DNA of 64,000 nucleotides, taken from contig VWRR01000004.1 in the NCBI GenBank assembly GCA_013995675.1, positions 62,001 to 126,000 of the forward strand. The letters run 5' to 3'. Made by a program: the position numbers and the translations under genes. This stretch comes from Cyanidiococcus yangmingshanensis (taxonomy: Eukaryota; Rhodophyta; Bangiophyceae; Cyanidiales; Cyanidiaceae). Every line of letters starts with the position of its first letter. Position 1 is the first letter of the stretch. Of this stretch, positions 62,001 through 64,000 are shown piece by piece. The notes under the pieces were generated by a model that ran no database searches, was not told the DNA's origin, and was given only the letters and a program-made list of their open reading frames with translations.

Positions 62001-64000
62001 AACTTGGTCGCTGCTGCTCGCGCAGCATTCTCGATTGCATCCACAATATGGACAGCCCGGGCGTTCGGTAACCGCGAAAGCGTTTCTGCATGAACTTGCC
62101 CAATACGCCCAGCTCCAACAATCCCAACATTGACGATGCCGTCAACACGAACGCTACTGGAGACAAGCGAACGCGTCCAGGAACAAGGCCACGACCCCGG
62201 GCGCTCCACCGTAGCGCCACGAGAGACCGAGCGTAAAGAGTCCCTTGCGCTGGCGGCCAGGGATCTTCGGTGTTCGGCCACCGGAACTCACCCGAAGCAC
62301 CGAACTCACCCGAACAAGATCAATGAGGCTTCGACCAGTAATCATGTTGCGCGCAAACCGTCCAAACACACTCGAGTATCGCACGAGAAGGCAGACGCCT
62401 GTCGTATCGGCCGGCCTGACACGACGACGACGATGGCCGCAACGTTCAACGTCTTCCGGGAGCGCGATAGATCGTCTCTTTGGACAGGGTCACCTATTCT
62501 TACGTGTTGCTGGTTGTGTATTCGTTGCTGCGGTGTGGTGTTGCCGTGCAGGAGCTGTTGCAAACGGGGAACAGGTTGGTGTGTGCTGACCGTGTACAGA
62601 AACTCTTGGAAACGCTCCTCGTGAGCGTCACCGGAGCGTTTGGTGCAGCACTGGCTTGGTTGCACGGCAGCTGCAGTGTGCGTTGTGTCCATGGATGAGG
62701 AGCCAGCTACACCTGTCTCAGGTGTCAGATCAACAACAAGGCCTTTGTCTGGAACACTGGTGGAGTCCGCGACAACGTCTCGTCCTAATGAAGGACTGAA
62801 AGCGTCCACCAATACACTGAAGACGCTGCTGGCGGGAGGCGTCGCTGGTGCTGCCGCGAAAACCGCGGTAGCGCCGCTCGATCGGGTGAAAATTCTGCTA
62901 CAAGTGGCACGCTTGCACGGCGGTGCTCGCGCTTACTCATCGATTACCGCAGACTTTCCGAAGTATCTATGCTGAAGAGGGAATTCGTGGCTTTTATCGA
63001 GGGAATAGCGCCACCTTGTCCCGCATTTTTCCCTACGCAGCGATACAGTTTACTGCATTTGAAGTCTACCATGATCTTTTATTCCAGCTCGTCCAACAAA
63101 GGTGGTGGTTGCGGGACCGGGCAGTTGCGAGCGCTGCGGCACCGTACGCACCGCCCTACCTGCGGTTTCTCGCCGGTGCGATGGCCGGCTCGACCGCCGT
63201 CATGATCACCTACCCACTGGATCTTGTTCGAACACGTCTTCGCTGCACAAGCAGTGACCCTTTCCGAGGGCTCCCACCCTGGTGCTATCTACCGAAACAT
63301 CGCTGATGCGCTCCTTTCGCTCTATCGCAAGGGCGGGATCCGTGGCCTGTACAGCGGCCTATCGGCGACACTCTGTGGCATCATTCCCTATGCCGGAATC
63401 AATTTCTACATGTTCGGCAAACTTCGGCGATGGTCTCGAGAGAGAGGCCTCGCAGAGCAGTACCCAACTGCATCGGCGCTCGTATGCGGCGGCGTCGCAG
63501 GTCCTCATTGGCCAGAGTGCTGCCTATCCACTGGAGACCGTGCGTCGACGAGCACACTGTTGGGACCACAGTAGTCGATGGACCACCGTACCGAATCCCA
63601 GCTTTCTCGACGGTTGGGAACATGAATCGAATCGGAAGCAAACCGGTTTTACGCATCGGCACCACAGTGTCGGGGTGGTCTCAACCGTGTACAACATTGC
63701 GCGCACCGAAGGCGTGCGAGCACTCTATCGTGGGCTCAGCCTTAACTATATCAAGGCTGTGCCCACCGTCGGAATCAGTTTCGCTGTCTACGAAAAAATG
63801 AGGCAATGGCTCTATCTGCCCGTGTCCTCGAGCTCCTCGGCACGTCTTCTGTAAACTTGCATGATGCGGTGTCGCTTACTTGGTGATCGTGGTTACGGGC
63901 GGTTTCGCTTTGAACGTCGTACGAAGCGATTTTCTCGAGGCCCTTTGACGCTGGCGGGGCAGCGGGAAACGCAGCTCAGGATCAATGAGCTGCAGCGTAG

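Overview
This window looks like nuclear DNA of a compact, intron-poor, photosynthetic eukaryote. The best guess is a unicellular red alga of the Cyanidioschyzon/Cyanidiophyceae type. Reasons seen here are a GC content slightly above one half, mostly single-exon genes on both strands with short gaps, a photosystem II assembly factor (HCF136) with a Tat-type lumen signal, a plant-type fused aminodeoxychorismate synthase, and normal eukaryotic housekeeping genes (cohesin SCC3, primase, CLP1, TIM23, RPL7, COP9 signalosome, CCDC47). Species assignment is inference; no rRNA, tRNA, centromere, telomere or transposon was recognised.

Layout. 1-8.5 kb: the 3' end of an unknown gene, a DNAJC11-type DnaJ protein, a NOP12/RBM34-like RNA-binding protein, tRNA methyltransferase TRM11 and a membrane-anchored staphylococcal-nuclease-like enzyme. 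9.5-14.5 kb: an unrecognised protein with a KEN box and a D-box, followed by cohesin subunit SCC3. 15-21 kb: a sucrose-type transporter, a membrane protein ending in a SAM domain, and a helical orphan. 21.5-28.4 kb: fused PabA/PabB, a 661-residue orphan and a bacterial-type QueA. 29-36.5 kb: COP9 subunit 4, a tyrosine-phosphatase-fold protein, a glutathione transferase and a divergent PEP-mutase/isocitrate-lyase-family enzyme. 37-47.4 kb: a RINT1/TIP20-like tether, an MRS2/CorA magnesium transporter, HCF136 and the primase small subunit. 47.6-56.3 kb: CLP1, TIM23, RPL7, a roughly 709-residue orphan and a homocysteine methyltransferase. 56.8-64 kb: small membrane-protein candidates, a CSN7-like PCI protein, CCDC47, an inositol-dehydrogenase-type oxidoreductase, a CoA-type mitochondrial carrier and the start of one more gene at the edge.

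The most striking property is that many conserved genes are not in one frame. In TRM11, SCC3, PabAB, RINT1-like, HCF136, the CSN7-like gene, the oxidoreductase and the carrier, homology continues directly from one frame into another. Every break that homology fixes needs exactly one surplus base to be skipped (+1), and none needs a missing base. The breaks are spread about as expected for random events, while about fifteen other conserved genes are intact. Insertion-type assembly error is therefore the leading explanation; programmed +1 frameshifting is the interesting alternative. For these genes the span given covers the whole gene, and the breaks are described in the entry.
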